64,000 nucleotides of DNA from DASXKD01 sp963703605 (lineage in GTDB: Bacteria; Actinomycetota; Actinomycetes; Streptosporangiales; Streptosporangiaceae), in assembly GCA_963703605.1 (NCBI GenBank), contig CAVPFC010000034.1, positions 65,530 to 129,529 on the forward strand. Direction: 5' to 3'. The notes under the pieces were generated by a model. The model was not told the DNA's origin and searched no databases. It worked only from the letters and a program-made list of their open reading frames with translations. A program made the position numbers and the translations under genes. Below, piece by piece: positions 40,000 to 49,292 of the stretch. Numbering within the stretch: position 1 is the stretch's first letter; the number at the start of each line of letters is the position of its first letter.

Positions 40000-41822
40000 T
40001 CACCCGGCCGAGGACCCGCTGGAGCCGGACGAGGAGTACCCGGTGCCGGAGTCCGCGCCCGGCGCCGAGGAGCCCGACCCGCCGGAGGAACCGAAGCCGG
40101 AGCTCCCGGTGGTGTAGAAGCCGGGGATGAACCCGCAGGTCCCGGCCTGGTACGACTGGCTGAGCGAGGTGACGGGCGCGGTGTTCACCACCCTGGCGGC
40201 CCGCAGCGACGCCGCAGCCCAGACCGCGCCGGGGCGCAGGCCGCCGTCCCGCCGGGTGATGACGTCCTGCACGCCGATGAACCGGTAGCTGCGCGGCGCG
40301 AAGATCAGCTCCGTCCGCAGGCTCGGCGTGTCGTTCCTGGCCACCGCGATGCCACCGCCGCCCGCGGCGTCGGCGACGGCCGGCAGCACGGCGCTGCCGG
40401 GGATCCGCGCGGCGGCCTCGAACAGCGCCTTGCCCAGCCCCGGCGGCAGCACCAGGTTGTTGCCGAGCAGCGCGGTCAGCATTTCCCACTCGTCGCTGCC
40501 GGTACTCGCGCGGGCCGGGCGCCCGCCGGGACGGGCCAGCGCCGGACAGGTGTTGTGCCGCTGGAGGTAGGACAGCAGCGCGGTGGGCGGCCGGGGGAGC
40601 GCCGCGAGGCCGGCGTAGGTGGTGAGCGCCGGCGTCTGCGGGCCGGGCGGGATCAGCACCAGGCATTCCCCGCGGCCGGCCTGGCACGGGGAGGTCCCGA
40701 AGGCGCCGGGCTTGCCGCCGTCGACGGACTGCCACATCTGCTCCGAGCCGCGCTGGAGCGTAAGCCGGGGTGCCGCGCCGGCCCGCGACGGCGCGGGCAG
40801 CCGCGACAAGGTCGCCGTGTTGGTGTAGATGAACTGCCCATCCCGCGGGGCGCTCAGCCTGCCCGGCCGGCCCCGGGGCCGCTGCCGGTGCCCACGAAGC
40901 CGGTGTGCAGCAGCGCGGTGGCCGATTCCACGTAGCCGCCCGGCCGCCCATGGGCCTGCCGCAGAACGGTGTACTGCTGCCCGGTGAGCCGGTAGGTGCC
41001 CGGGCCGAAGATGAGTTCCGCCCGTATCCCGGCGGCCGTCCTGGCGATGCCGATGCCGTGCGCGCCGGCGGCGTCGGTTGCCGTGGGCAGCAGGGCCGTG
41101 CCGGGGATCCGGGCGACCGCCCGGAACAGCGCCGCGGCGAACCGCGGCGGCAGCACCGGGTTGAGGCCGGCGATCAGGTTCGCGCCCAGCCATTCCCGGT
41201 CGGCGCTGTCCTGGCCGCCCGAGGGGAGCCCGGCGAGGTAGGCCAGCAGGGCGCCCGTGGACGTGGGCAGCGTCCGCAGGCCCGCGTAGGTGCTGTACGC
41301 CGTCGCGCCCGGCGCGTAGCCGCCCTGGTAGCTGCACGCGCCGTGGCTCCGCTGTGGGTTGCCGTCCACCTCGCAGGGGCTGGTGCGGTAGATGCCGTTC
41401 GGGCTCGTGGGGGACTGCCATTCCTGCTGCCGGACGACGTGGCCGTGTCCGAGGCTGGTCGCGTAGTAGATCGCCGTGTCGGTGTAGATGAGCTGCCGGT
41501 CGGACGGGCTGGGCTGCGTCAGGGCCGCCGCGGCGGCGCGGTGCAGCAGATCGGCCGCGCTGGCCGGGGCCGCGGTGCCGCGGAACGGGATCACACCGGC
41601 CACGATCAGCGCGATCACCAGGGCGACCACGGTGGCCGCGGTCCACGCCAGCCGGGGCCAGGTAACCACGCGGGTTCCGCCCGGGCCGCGGTCAGGGTGG
41701 CTGGCCGGTTGCGCCGCCCGGTTGGCCTCGCCGAGGACACGCGCCCGCACGGCAGCGAGCCGCGCCTCGCCGGGGGCCGGCACGTCCGCGAACATGTCTT
41801 CGAGCAGCTTCATCTCAGTCAT
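40000..41822 (-). CDS. CU044_5270-type membrane protein with duplicated outer domain, apparent frameshift
   Basis: The first frame (41822-40854) gives a cytoplasmic N terminus, one helix (TVVALVIALIVAGVIPF) and a domain with DRQLIYTDTAIYY, STYAGLRTLPTSTGALLAYL and LIFGPGTYRLTG. A second frame repeats the domain (GQFIYTNTATLSR, TTYAGLAALPRPP, LIFAPRSYRFIG) and ends in a Ser/Gly-rich tail. One base added in GGCCGG near 40866 would join them into about 607 residues. This type usually accompanies an ECF sigma factor, as here (8-base overlap), and likely acts as its membrane regulator. If the shift is real, the first frame alone is a full-length family member. Confidence 0.72.
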
Positions 41823-42432
41823 TCCCGTGCTCCCCTCCAGCCTCGGTGGGATCGGTGGTCCCGAGGGCGGCGCGCACCTTCCTGCGGGCTCGCACCAGGC
41901 GGGACGACACCGTTCCCACCGGGATACCGAGGGCGCCGGCGACCTCCTCGTACCCGAGCCCGCTGGCGACGAGCGACAGCACGTCGCGGTGTTCCCGGGA
42001 CAGGCCGGCCAGCGCGCTGGATAGCTGGCGGCGCACCGCGCTGGCCGCGACGCGCTCGGTGGCCCGGTCGGCCACGGACTCGGCCACGGGGTCCACGCCG
42101 GTGCGGGCGATGGCGCGGAAGAACCTGACCTCGTTCCGCCGGTGCCGCCCGATCAGCCTGGTCGCGATGCCGAACAGCCACGGCGCGGCGTTGGGCTGCG
42201 TCGTGTCGTAGCGGTCCCGCAGCCGGAAGGCCGTCAGGAACGTCTCGGCGACGATGTCGTCGGCGGCGTCGGGCCCGAGGCGGCGGGTGACGTAGCGGAA
42301 TATGGCGGGGGCGTGCCGGTCGTACAGCGGCCCGAACTGCTCGGGCGCCAGCAGCGACCGGGCGATCAGCGTGGCGTCGTCGCCGGCGGGCAGGGCTGTG
42401 GGATCGCGCGCCACCGGCTCTGCTGCGTCCAT
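41815..42432 (-). CDS. ECF-type RNA polymerase sigma factor
   Basis: 205 residues. Region 2 (LYDRHAPAIFRYVTRRLG, DIVAETFLTAFR) and region 4 (LSREHRDVLSLVASGLGYEE, VGTVSSRLVRARRK) are clear. It overlaps and should be controlled by the CU044_5270-type membrane protein. Target promoters not identified. Confidence 0.93.
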   Translation of the reverse strand: MDAAEPVARDPTALPAGDDATLIARSLLAPEQFGPLYDRHAPAIFRYVTRRLGPDAADDIVAETFLTAFRLRDRYDTTQPNAAPWLFGIATRLIGRHRRNEVRFFRAIARTGVDPVAESVADRATERVAASAVRRQLSSALAGLSREHRDVLSLVASGLGYEEVAGALGIPVGTVSSRLVRARRKVRAALGTTDPTEAGGEHGND

Positions 42433-42553
42433 GTCGGGCCCCTTGGTGTCGGGACGTCTCTAGCCTCTCTCACCCGAAGTCCCGCGCCTTGCTCCCTCCG
42501 GCCGCCAGATCGTGACGGCGCCCGCTTTGACCCCCGGAACCTCACCTGCTGAG

Positions 42554-43186
42554 CTAGGGAGTGTCGCGGGCCACCGCGGCGGACGCCGCCGCGGTGAACA
42601 GCGCGGTGAAGTGCTCGACCACCTCGTCGGTCGACGCCTCCAGGTCCCCGTTGACCCATTCCAGCAGGACCTCCACCACGCCGCCCAGCAGGAAGCGGGC
42701 GGTCAGCACCGGGTCGAGCCGGAGCCGGACGCCCTGCGCCAGCGACATAGCGTTGTCGGCGGTGAGCTTGGCGAGCGCCTGGCGTGCCTCGTGCCGCCGC
42801 CGTTCCAGGCGCTCGCTGACGCCGACCACCTCCAGCGCCACCACCCGCGCCTTGCGCCGGTCCTCGGTGGCGGCGGTCCAGGCCGCCCGCAGCGTCGCCC
42901 GCGCCTGCCGCTCGATCGTCGTCTCGCCGACGGCCGCCTCGGCTGCCTTGGTGAAGATGTCGGTCACGATGCGCTGGTAGACGCTGTAGAGCAGGTCCTC
43001 CCGGCTGCTGAACGACTCGTAGAAGTAGCGGGAGTTGAGCGAGGCGGCAGCGCTGACGGCGCGCACCGAGGTCTGGGCGTAGCCGACCGTGCCGAACAGC
43101 TCCAGCCCGGCCTCCATCAGCCGTTCCCGGCGCTCGGCCTGGCGCTGCGCCGGCGTGATGCCCCGGTAGGTGCGGGAGTTCTGCAC
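42554..43186 (-). CDS. TetR-family regulator
   Basis: About 210 residues. N-terminal helix-turn-helix with TSVRAVSAAASLNSRYFYE and a C-terminal TetR ligand domain. GTG 43186 (VQNSRTYRG) is preferred over the upstream TTG at 43210. Divergent from the decayed hydrolase gene, which it may once have regulated. Confidence 0.88.
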   Translation of the reverse strand: MQNSRTYRGITPAQRQAERRERLMEAGLELFGTVGYAQTSVRAVSAAASLNSRYFYESFSSREDLLYSVYQRIVTDIFTKAAEAAVGETTIERQARATLRAAWTAATEDRRKARVVALEVVGVSERLERRRHEARQALAKLTADNAMSLAQGVRLRLDPVLTARFLLGGVVEVLLEWVNGDLEASTDEVVEHFTALFTAAASAAVARDTP

Positions 43187-43276
43187 ACGCGATCTTAACC
43201 CTCTGGGCAAAGTGGTACGGCGATGCTACAGTTTCGTCGCTGTCCACCCCACTTCGTTCTCGTTCACGGAGGCGAG

Positions 43277-44888
43277 ATGACGCACCGAAGTCGTACTGTC
43301 CTCAGCGTCGCGATTGCGGGCACCGTCGTGGCGTCGATGCTGGCCCTGGTCCCGGGCGTGGCGTCTTCCGCGGTCCCCGCACCGCTGCGGCACCTGGCGA
43401 GCGGCCCGCTGCCGAGCGTCACGCAGATCCCGCCCGATAGCGGCAACCACGGCTACCCCTACGACGCGGTACCCACCACGCCGTACTTCCCGGGCGCGCC
43501 CGCGATCCACCTGGCCCACTACGGCTACGCTCAGCGCGAGTTCCTGATGTCCGGCACGACCAACATCTACCAGCAGAGTGGCTTCTGGGGTTCGAACGGC
43601 GACTGGAACGTGTCGGTGGCGCAGAGCAACGTCCCGTACACCACGCGCCTGCTCGTGCGCTACCCGACGAACCCAAAGAAGTTCAACGGGACCGTGGTGG
43701 TGGAGTGGCTCAACGACACCACCGGCGGCGACCAGGATCCGGTGTGGTCGGAGATCTACAGCGAGGTCCTCGCCCAGGGCTACGCGTACGTCGGCGTATC
43801 GGCGCAGACCGGCAGCATGATCGAGGACAAGACCTGGGATCCCAAGCGCTACGGCGCGCTGGGCGACAGCAACGACGGGCAGTCCTATGACATCTTCACC
43901 CAGGCCGCCGAGGTGGCCCGGGCCGACGCCGCGACCTGCTGGGCGGGCTGCAGCCCGACGACGGTGATCGGCACGGGCGACTCGCAGTCCGCGTTCCGGC
44001 TGGTCACCTACGTCAACGCGATCCAGCCGCTCAGCCACGCGTTCAACGGCTTCCTCGCGATCGGCCGGGCGGTCGCTCGCGGCGCCGATCGGCAGCGGCC
44101 TGGTCGCGCTTCTCGCCGTTCCCGGCCTTGATCCGCACCGACAACACCACGCCGTTCATCCAGCTCGAACACCGAAGGCGACATCGAGGAGCTGGGGGCC
44201 GCGTACTCCCGGCAGCCCGACAACAGCGACCTGCGGACCTGGGAGCTGGCCGGGGCCGCGCACATCGACCTGCACGAGGGACTCTACGAGGGCGCCACGA
44301 TCGACCGGGAGGCGCCGCAGCTGACACGCGCCGAATTGCGTGTTCGGCGTGCCCGTTCAACGGGGCGACCCTGCCCGACAACATGGGCGTCTACGAGCTC
44401 GAGGACGCGGCGCTGTCCGCGCTGCAGAAGTGGATCACCTAGGGGGTGCCGGCGCCGCACGGGAACCAGATCGCGACCACGCCGTTCTTCAACATCGTCG
44501 AACGCGACCAGTACGGGAACGCGCTGGGCGGGATCCGGCTGCCGGACATCCAGGCGCCGACCGAGACCTACTCTGCGATCAACTTCTACCTGCCGAGCCA
44601 GGAGAGCCTGAGCCCGAGCCAGCTGCTGCAGCCTGCTGGAGAGCATCTTCACCACGCTATCCACCGGGAGTGATCACCAACCCGACGCTGCGCAACGAGG
44701 GCCTGTGCCTGCTGGAGGGCTACTACACGCCGTTCAGCACCTCGCTGCTGCAGGCCCTGTACCCGACGCACGCCGCCTACGTGGCGGCGTTCACGACGGC
44801 CGCCAAGAGCGACGAGGTGGCCGGTTTCCTCACTCCCGGCGACTACCGGGCGGCGGTGGCGGCCGCGCAGAAGGCACCTATCCCCTGA
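43277..44888 (+). pseudogene. Decayed secreted alpha/beta-hydrolase-domain protein
   Basis: A signal peptide (VLSVAIAGTVVASMLALVPG) and the first 260 residues are intact (GTVVVEWLNDTTGG, TGDSQSAFRL with the likely nucleophile). From about 44070 the homologous reading moves through at least five frame changes (near 44075, 44115, 44170, 44340, 44635) and meets an in-frame TAG at 44440-44442. It finishes with EVAGFLTPGDYRAAV. Unlike the single indels elsewhere, this density plus a nonsense codon indicates a dead gene. Family: alpha/beta hydrolase domain-containing secreted proteins. Confidence 0.75.
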
Positions 44889-44920
44889 GCGGTGCCTTGT
44901 GCCCGGTGCTGGCCGGCAGC

Positions 44921-44951
44921 TACCGCCGCCCCGGTATCCGGGGCGGCGGTA
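44921..44951. terminator. Bidirectional terminator hairpin
   Basis: Perfect 14-bp stem (44921-44934 with 44938-44951), 3-base loop, between convergent genes. Confidence 0.75.
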
Positions 44952-44967
44952 CCCGGCCGAGTGAGAC

Positions 44968-46149
44968 CTATGTGCAGTTCGCCGCGGGCGTCTTGAACGT
45001 GCCCTGGTCGGAGTACCAGCCGTGCACGCCGAGGCTCGGCTTCTGGTGGTAGAACCACGAGAAGAACGCCAGTTGCTGCGGGTGATAGGTGAAGCCGTTC
45101 AGGTTGACCTTGAAGGTCGTGCCGGACAGCGGGTCGCCGACCTCCAGGTTGGCCTGGCAGCCGGTGACCTGGCCGATGTGCCCCCAGGACGGGGTCGGGT
45201 TGACGCCGGAGGGGTCGTTTTGCCACTCGGCGACCTCATGGGACAGCGCGGAGATGTCGGCGGTGCCGCTGAAGGCGCCGGAGTTGTCGTATTCGGCCAG
45301 GCCGTAGGTCTGGATGCCGCTGCCGGTGGTGTAGGCGTTGTGGTAGCCCAGTACGCAGCAGTTCGTCGTGGTGCTGATGTACTCCACGAAGTTGTGCAGC
45401 AGGAACACCGGCAGCACGCCGGGGCCGACGCCCTGGGCGGCCAGCGACGGGATCACGGTGGACTGGAGGAAGGGGTCCAGCCAGTTGATGTCGGTGGCGC
45501 CGAGCAGGCCGTTGCCGCAGCCGATGGGCGCGGTCGCCGCGTCGGCGTCCGGCACGTTGATGGTGACCGGGCTGAGCGTCTTCAAGCTGAAGGCGACGCC
45601 GAACTTGGGGTTGATCCCGGTGGGCTTGGCGTACTTCCAGAAGTCGGCCCGCTGGTAGGCGTCGGTGACCTGGACGTCGCCGATCTTGGTGCCGCCCCAC
45701 TTGAACGTCGTTTTCTTGAAGATCGGCGAGTTCTGGGTGCGGGTCAGCGCGCTCGCCCCGGAGTCACAGCTGTCTTTGCTGCTGGGGTTCCAGGTGTCCG
45801 CGTTGCTGAACTTCATGACCAGCGGGATCAGGTCCACCTTGATGCTGGTCGTCGAGTTGCTGCCGGTCTTGGCGGGGTTCTTCCCGGCGATCGTGTAGGT
45901 GTAGGTCTTGCCGCTCACCTTCACCGACGAGGTGTAGTGGGTGAAGCTGAACGAGGCGGCCTCGGCTGCCTCGCGGGGCGTGACGTCGCTGTGCACGCCG
46001 GCGTCGTACAGCACATGGCCCGGCCGGAACGTCGGTATCCGCCCCGCGGTCGCCGCCGTCGCCGGCAGCGCGCTGGGCAGGGCCGCGAACAGGCCGATCC
46101 CCAGCGCGGCGGCGCCCCCGATCATTGCTCGCGTAACGCGTGGTGACAT
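44968..46149 (-). CDS. Secreted protein with HExxE zincin-like motif
   Basis: 393 residues. The signal peptide (GGAAALGIGLFAALPSALPA) indicates export. No named family is recognised, but ALSHEVAEWQNDP resembles the HE-x-x-E-x-x-x-D-P core of putative metalloproteases such as those near EXORDIUM-like proteins. NCCVLGYHNAY and GCQANLEVGDPLSG suggest disulfides and a possible later metal ligand. ATG 46149 is chosen over an upstream start that would delay the signal peptide. Function as a protease is inference. Confidence 0.7.
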   Translation of the reverse strand: MSPRVTRAMIGGAAALGIGLFAALPSALPATAATAGRIPTFRPGHVLYDAGVHSDVTPREAAEAASFSFTHYTSSVKVSGKTYTYTIAGKNPAKTGSNSTTSIKVDLIPLVMKFSNADTWNPSSKDSCDSGASALTRTQNSPIFKKTTFKWGGTKIGDVQVTDAYQRADFWKYAKPTGINPKFGVAFSLKTLSPVTINVPDADAATAPIGCGNGLLGATDINWLDPFLQSTVIPSLAAQGVGPGVLPVFLLHNFVEYISTTTNCCVLGYHNAYTTGSGIQTYGLAEYDNSGAFSGTADISALSHEVAEWQNDPSGVNPTPSWGHIGQVTGCQANLEVGDPLSGTTFKVNLNGFTYHPQQLAFFSWFYHQKPSLGVHGWYSDQGTFKTPAANCT

Positions 46150-46343
46150 CTGATTCCCCCCTCGCTTCGGCCGCACTCAGCAAACGGAGGGGGCCCGCGG
46201 GCCGATCTCGTGAGCGCACGCCAGATACCCAGCGCGTCCCCCCGTCTGTCCCGGCATCATGGCAGACGAGCCTCGTACGAATCAATTGCCTCTTAAGCGA
46301 GCATCAGACCAAAAAATCTCATATAACACACCAGTCACTTCAG

Positions 46344-47162
46344 TCACGTCAGGGCCAGCACGAGGAGCACCGTGGTGCTGCTGACCTCGATGAGGGCGCC
46401 GAAGACGTCGCCGGTCACGCCGCCCAGGCGGCGCGTGGCGGCGCGGCGCAGCAGGTCGGCGGCGAGCAACCCGGCCAGCACCGCTGCGGCGCCGCGCACG
46501 GACCCGGGCCAGCCCCAAGCGAGCCCGGCGGCGGCAACGGACGCCAGCAGGGCAGCGCCCGCCGCGATCCTCGCAGGCAGGGACGCCGAGCCCGCAACCA
46601 GTGCGCCGAACCCGTCAGGGCGCGCCGCCGGGGCGCCGGGCCCGGTGGCGAGCACCACGGCGGCCCGTCCGGTGACCACCGCCGCCGCGACGGCGGCCGC
46701 GCCGGGCCAGCCGGGCGGAACGGCGGCGAGCGCGGTGATCTGCACCAGCAGCACGATGATCAGCGCGACCACGCCGAACGGCCCGATGTCGGACCGGCGC
46801 ATGATCGCCAGGGCCTCATCCCTGGGCCGGCGGCTGCCCAGCCCGTCCGCGGTGTCGGCGAGCCCGTCGAGATGCAGCCCCCCGGTGAGCAGGGCGAGCA
46901 CCCCGATCGCCAGCGCCGCCGCCAGCAGCAGGCGGGGCGTGGACCGGCCGCCAGCCTCCACCGCCAGCAGCACACCGGCCGTCGGAACCGCGAGCAGCAC
47001 GCCCACAACCGGCAGCCAGAGCACCGCCCGGGCCGCCTGGTCTCTGCTGATCTCCGGCCCGGCCCGCACCGGGATGATCGTGAACAGGCCGAGGGCGGCC
47101 CGCGGCGGGACCAGGCCGGCCCGCCAAGCCGGGGTGGGCGGCCGCGGCGGGGCCTGGGTCAC
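46344..47162 (-). CDS. cobS: Cobalamin (adenosylcobinamide-GDP ribazole) synthase
   Basis: 272 residues, polytopic membrane protein. TGGLHLDGLADTADGLGS holds the metal-binding Asp cluster typical of CobS, with RRPRDEALAIMRRSDIG after it. It joins adenosylcobinamide-GDP with alpha-ribazole in the last assembly stage. GTG 47162 overlaps the upstream stop (GTGA). Last gene of the B12 operon. The 194 bp after it hold nothing recognised. Confidence 0.94.
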   Translation of the reverse strand: MTQAPPRPPTPAWRAGLVPPRAALGLFTIIPVRAGPEISRDQAARAVLWLPVVGVLLAVPTAGVLLAVEAGGRSTPRLLLAAALAIGVLALLTGGLHLDGLADTADGLGSRRPRDEALAIMRRSDIGPFGVVALIIVLLVQITALAAVPPGWPGAAAVAAAVVTGRAAVVLATGPGAPAARPDGFGALVAGSASLPARIAAGAALLASVAAAGLAWGWPGSVRGAAAVLAGLLAADLLRRAATRRLGGVTGDVFGALIEVSSTTVLLVLALT

Positions 47163-49282
47163 CGCAGCCGCCGCGCGATCCCCGCCGTGCAGAGCCAGAC
47201 CTCGTCGCTGGCTGCGGCGACCCGGGAGTTGAGCCGGCCGAGTTCGTCCCGGAACATGCGCCCGGAGTCGGTCTCCGGCACCACCCCGGAGCCGACCTCG
47301 TTGCTGACCGCGATCACGTGACGCGGGGTCCGCGACCAGGCGTCGAGGAGCCGGTCGACCCGGTCGGCCAGCATCCGGCCCGACACCGGGTCGCCGTCCC
47401 AGGCCTCGCAGTCGTCCATCACCCTGGCCAGCCAGGTGGTCAGGCAGTCGACAAGCACGGGGGCGGAGGAAGTCGGCGGGGTGTTATCCGGTGCGGTCAG
47501 CACCTCGGCGACCGCGAGCGTCTCGGTCGTCTGCCAGTACATGGGGCGCCGGTCCTGGTGCTCGCGCACCCGGGCGTCCCACTCCGCGTCGCCCGAGCCG
47601 GGCGGGGCGCCGGTGGCGACATAGTGGACGTAGACGTGGTCCGCCAGCATCTCCTCGGCGGTCTGCGACTTCCCCGACCGCGCGCCGCCGAGCACGAGAA
47701 CGCGCCGCGACGGGGCGGCGGGGTCGGCGGCCGCGACGGTGCCCAGGGTGGGCGCAGGAGGGGGTGGGCGCGAAGCAGGGGGGCGGGAACTAGCAGAGCG
47801 CGGGGGGTCGGCGGCGGCCGCGGTGGTGTCCGGCGCCGCACCGGCGGAACCAGGCCGGCCGGGCGCGGCCGAGGCGGCGGTGTCTTCCGGCCCGGCGGCG
47901 GGCTGGCCGGGGGACGCTGGGCCGAAGGCGCCCGGCGCCGGCGAGGGCGGCAGCACGGGTACCAGCCGGGCGACGTCGCCGATGACGATCACCGCGGGGT
48001 TCGCGATGCCCGCGCTGGTCACCACGGCGGCCAGGTCGCGCAGCGGCGCGGTGACCACGCGCTGCCGCCGGGTCCAGCCGTCGGACACGGCCGCGCACGG
48101 GGTACCGGCGCCCAGGCCCGCGGCCAGCAGCGTTTCGGCGATCGCGGCCAGGTGGTCGATCGCCATCAGCAGGACCAGGGTCATGCCGCTGCGGGCCAGT
48201 GCCGCCCAGTCGACCGAGCCGCGCGGGTCGCCCGGGCGGACATGCCCGGCCAGCACGCAGAACCCCTGGCTGAGCCCGCGGTGGGTGACCGGGATGCCCG
48301 CCGCCGCCGGGACCGCTATCGCGCTGGTCACGCCCGGCACCACCTCGACCGGCACGCCCGCGGTCAGGCACGCCTCGAGTTCCTCGCGGCCGCGGCCGAA
48401 CACGAACGGGTCGCCGCCCTTCAGCCGGACCACCGCCCGGCCGGCGCGGGCGTGCTCCACCAGCGCCTGGTTGATGTGGTCCTGCCGCATCGCGGGCCCG
48501 CCGGGCACCTTCGCCGCGTCGATGACGTACGCGTCCGGCGGCAGCTCGTCCAGCAACTCCAGCGGCGCCAGCCGGTCGGCCAGCACCACGTCCGCCGCGC
48601 GCAGCCGCCGCAGCCCGGTGACCGTGATGAGGCCCGGGTCGCCGGGGCCGCCGCCGACGATCGAGACCCGCCCCCGCGCTTCGCGCCCGCCCCCGCTCTG
48701 CTTTTCCCGCCCCCGCGCTTCGCGCCCGCCCCCGCTCTGCTTTTCCCGCCCCCGCGCTTCGCGCCCGCCCCCGCTCTGCGCGGGCTCCGCCTCTTTTTCT
48801 GCCGAACGGCCTTCGGCTTCAACCGTGGCGACGAGGCGGTCCCGGAGTGCGGCGGCACGGCGCGGGTTGCGGTCGGCGTTGACGGCCACGGTCACCGCCC
48901 CGGTCCGCCCGACCGCGGGGACCCAGGCCGCCGAGGCCGTGGCGTCGTCGGCGCGGATGCACCATATCCGCTGCTGCTCCGCGTCCGCGGCGACGGCGGC
49001 GTTGACGCCGGGCTGGTCCGTGCAGGCGAACACCAGCCACGCGCCGTCCAGGTCGCCGGGCTGGTATTCGCGCCGGTGCACCGCGATGACCTCGCGCTCG
49101 GCCAGGTCGCCCAGGGTCGGGCTGAGCTGCGGGGAGACCACCACGACGTCGGCCTCGGCCGCGCGCAGCCCGGCCACCCGGCGGAACGCCACCGATCCGC
49201 CGCCGACGACCACGGCCCGCCGGCCCGCCAGCCGCAGGCTCAGCGGGTAGACCGGTGACCCGGGGTCCTCCGGGATCCCCAT
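47159..49282 (-). CDS. Triple fusion: precorrin-2 dehydrogenase (CysG-N), uroporphyrinogen-III methyltransferase (CobA), adenosylcobinamide kinase (CobU)
   Basis: 707 residues. Residues 1-165 are the NAD-dependent CysG N-terminal domain (RAVVVGGGSVAFRR). Residues 170-208 are three copies of a 13-residue repeat (SGGGREARGREKQ). About 208-450 is CobA (VSIVGGGPGDPGLITV, RLKGGDPFVFGRG, VPVTHRGLSQGF with T-for-I at one place). A Pro/Ala-rich linker follows to 525. From 530 comes CobU, with P-loop GGARSGKSQTAEE and AVSNEVGSGVVPE. One polypeptide thus covers two early steps and a late nucleotide-loop step. ATG 49282 is preferred to the upstream start, which would overlap the previous gene. The linkers coincide with GC-rich DNA repeats. 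Confidence 0.93.
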   Translation of the reverse strand: MGIPEDPGSPVYPLSLRLAGRRAVVVGGGSVAFRRVAGLRAAEADVVVVSPQLSPTLGDLAEREVIAVHRREYQPGDLDGAWLVFACTDQPGVNAAVAADAEQQRIWCIRADDATASAAWVPAVGRTGAVTVAVNADRNPRRAAALRDRLVATVEAEGRSAEKEAEPAQSGGGREARGREKQSGGGREARGREKQSGGGREARGRVSIVGGGPGDPGLITVTGLRRLRAADVVLADRLAPLELLDELPPDAYVIDAAKVPGGPAMRQDHINQALVEHARAGRAVVRLKGGDPFVFGRGREELEACLTAGVPVEVVPGVTSAIAVPAAAGIPVTHRGLSQGFCVLAGHVRPGDPRGSVDWAALARSGMTLVLLMAIDHLAAIAETLLAAGLGAGTPCAAVSDGWTRRQRVVTAPLRDLAAVVTSAGIANPAVIVIGDVARLVPVLPPSPAPGAFGPASPGQPAAGPEDTAASAAPGRPGSAGAAPDTTAAAADPPRSASSRPPASRPPPPAPTLGTVAAADPAAPSRRVLVLGGARSGKSQTAEEMLADHVYVHYVATGAPPGSGDAEWDARVREHQDRRPMYWQTTETLAVAEVLTAPDNTPPTSSAPVLVDCLTTWLARVMDDCEAWDGDPVSGRMLADRVDRLLDAWSRTPRHVIAVSNEVGSGVVPETDSGRMFRDELGRLNSRVAAASDEVWLCTAGIARRLR
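47749..47806. repeat. GC-rich in-frame repeat copy in CobA-CobU linker
   Basis: Its complement contains CCCCCGCGCTCTGCT and CTGCTTCGCGCCCACC, matching pieces of the 39-base unit at 48667. It encodes part of the Pro/Ser-rich linker before CobU. Confidence 0.5.
48667..48779. repeat. Three tandem 39-base repeats inside the fusion gene
   Basis: Units start at 48667, 48706 and 48745 (the last slightly short). Each unit is 13 codons, so copy number changes keep the frame. The unit runs from CCCGCCCCCGCGCTTCGCGC to CGCTCTGCTTTT. It is virtually identical between copies, implying recent expansion. Confidence 0.9.
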
Positions 49283-49292
49283 GTCCGCTCCC

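Noticed and set aside
46150..46343. Cobalamin riboswitch for the B12 operon
   Set aside because: This is the 3' end of the operon; the 5' leader would lie upstream of the truncated cbiD and is lost. No B12-box-like sequence was found in the window.
48667..48779. CRISPR-like array
   Set aside because: Units are directly adjacent with no spacers and lie inside a coding frame; no cas genes are nearby.
47318..49258. 646-residue plus-strand frame over the CobA fusion
   Set aside because: Repeats and high GC keep it open; no recognisable protein, while the minus strand encodes three clear enzymes.
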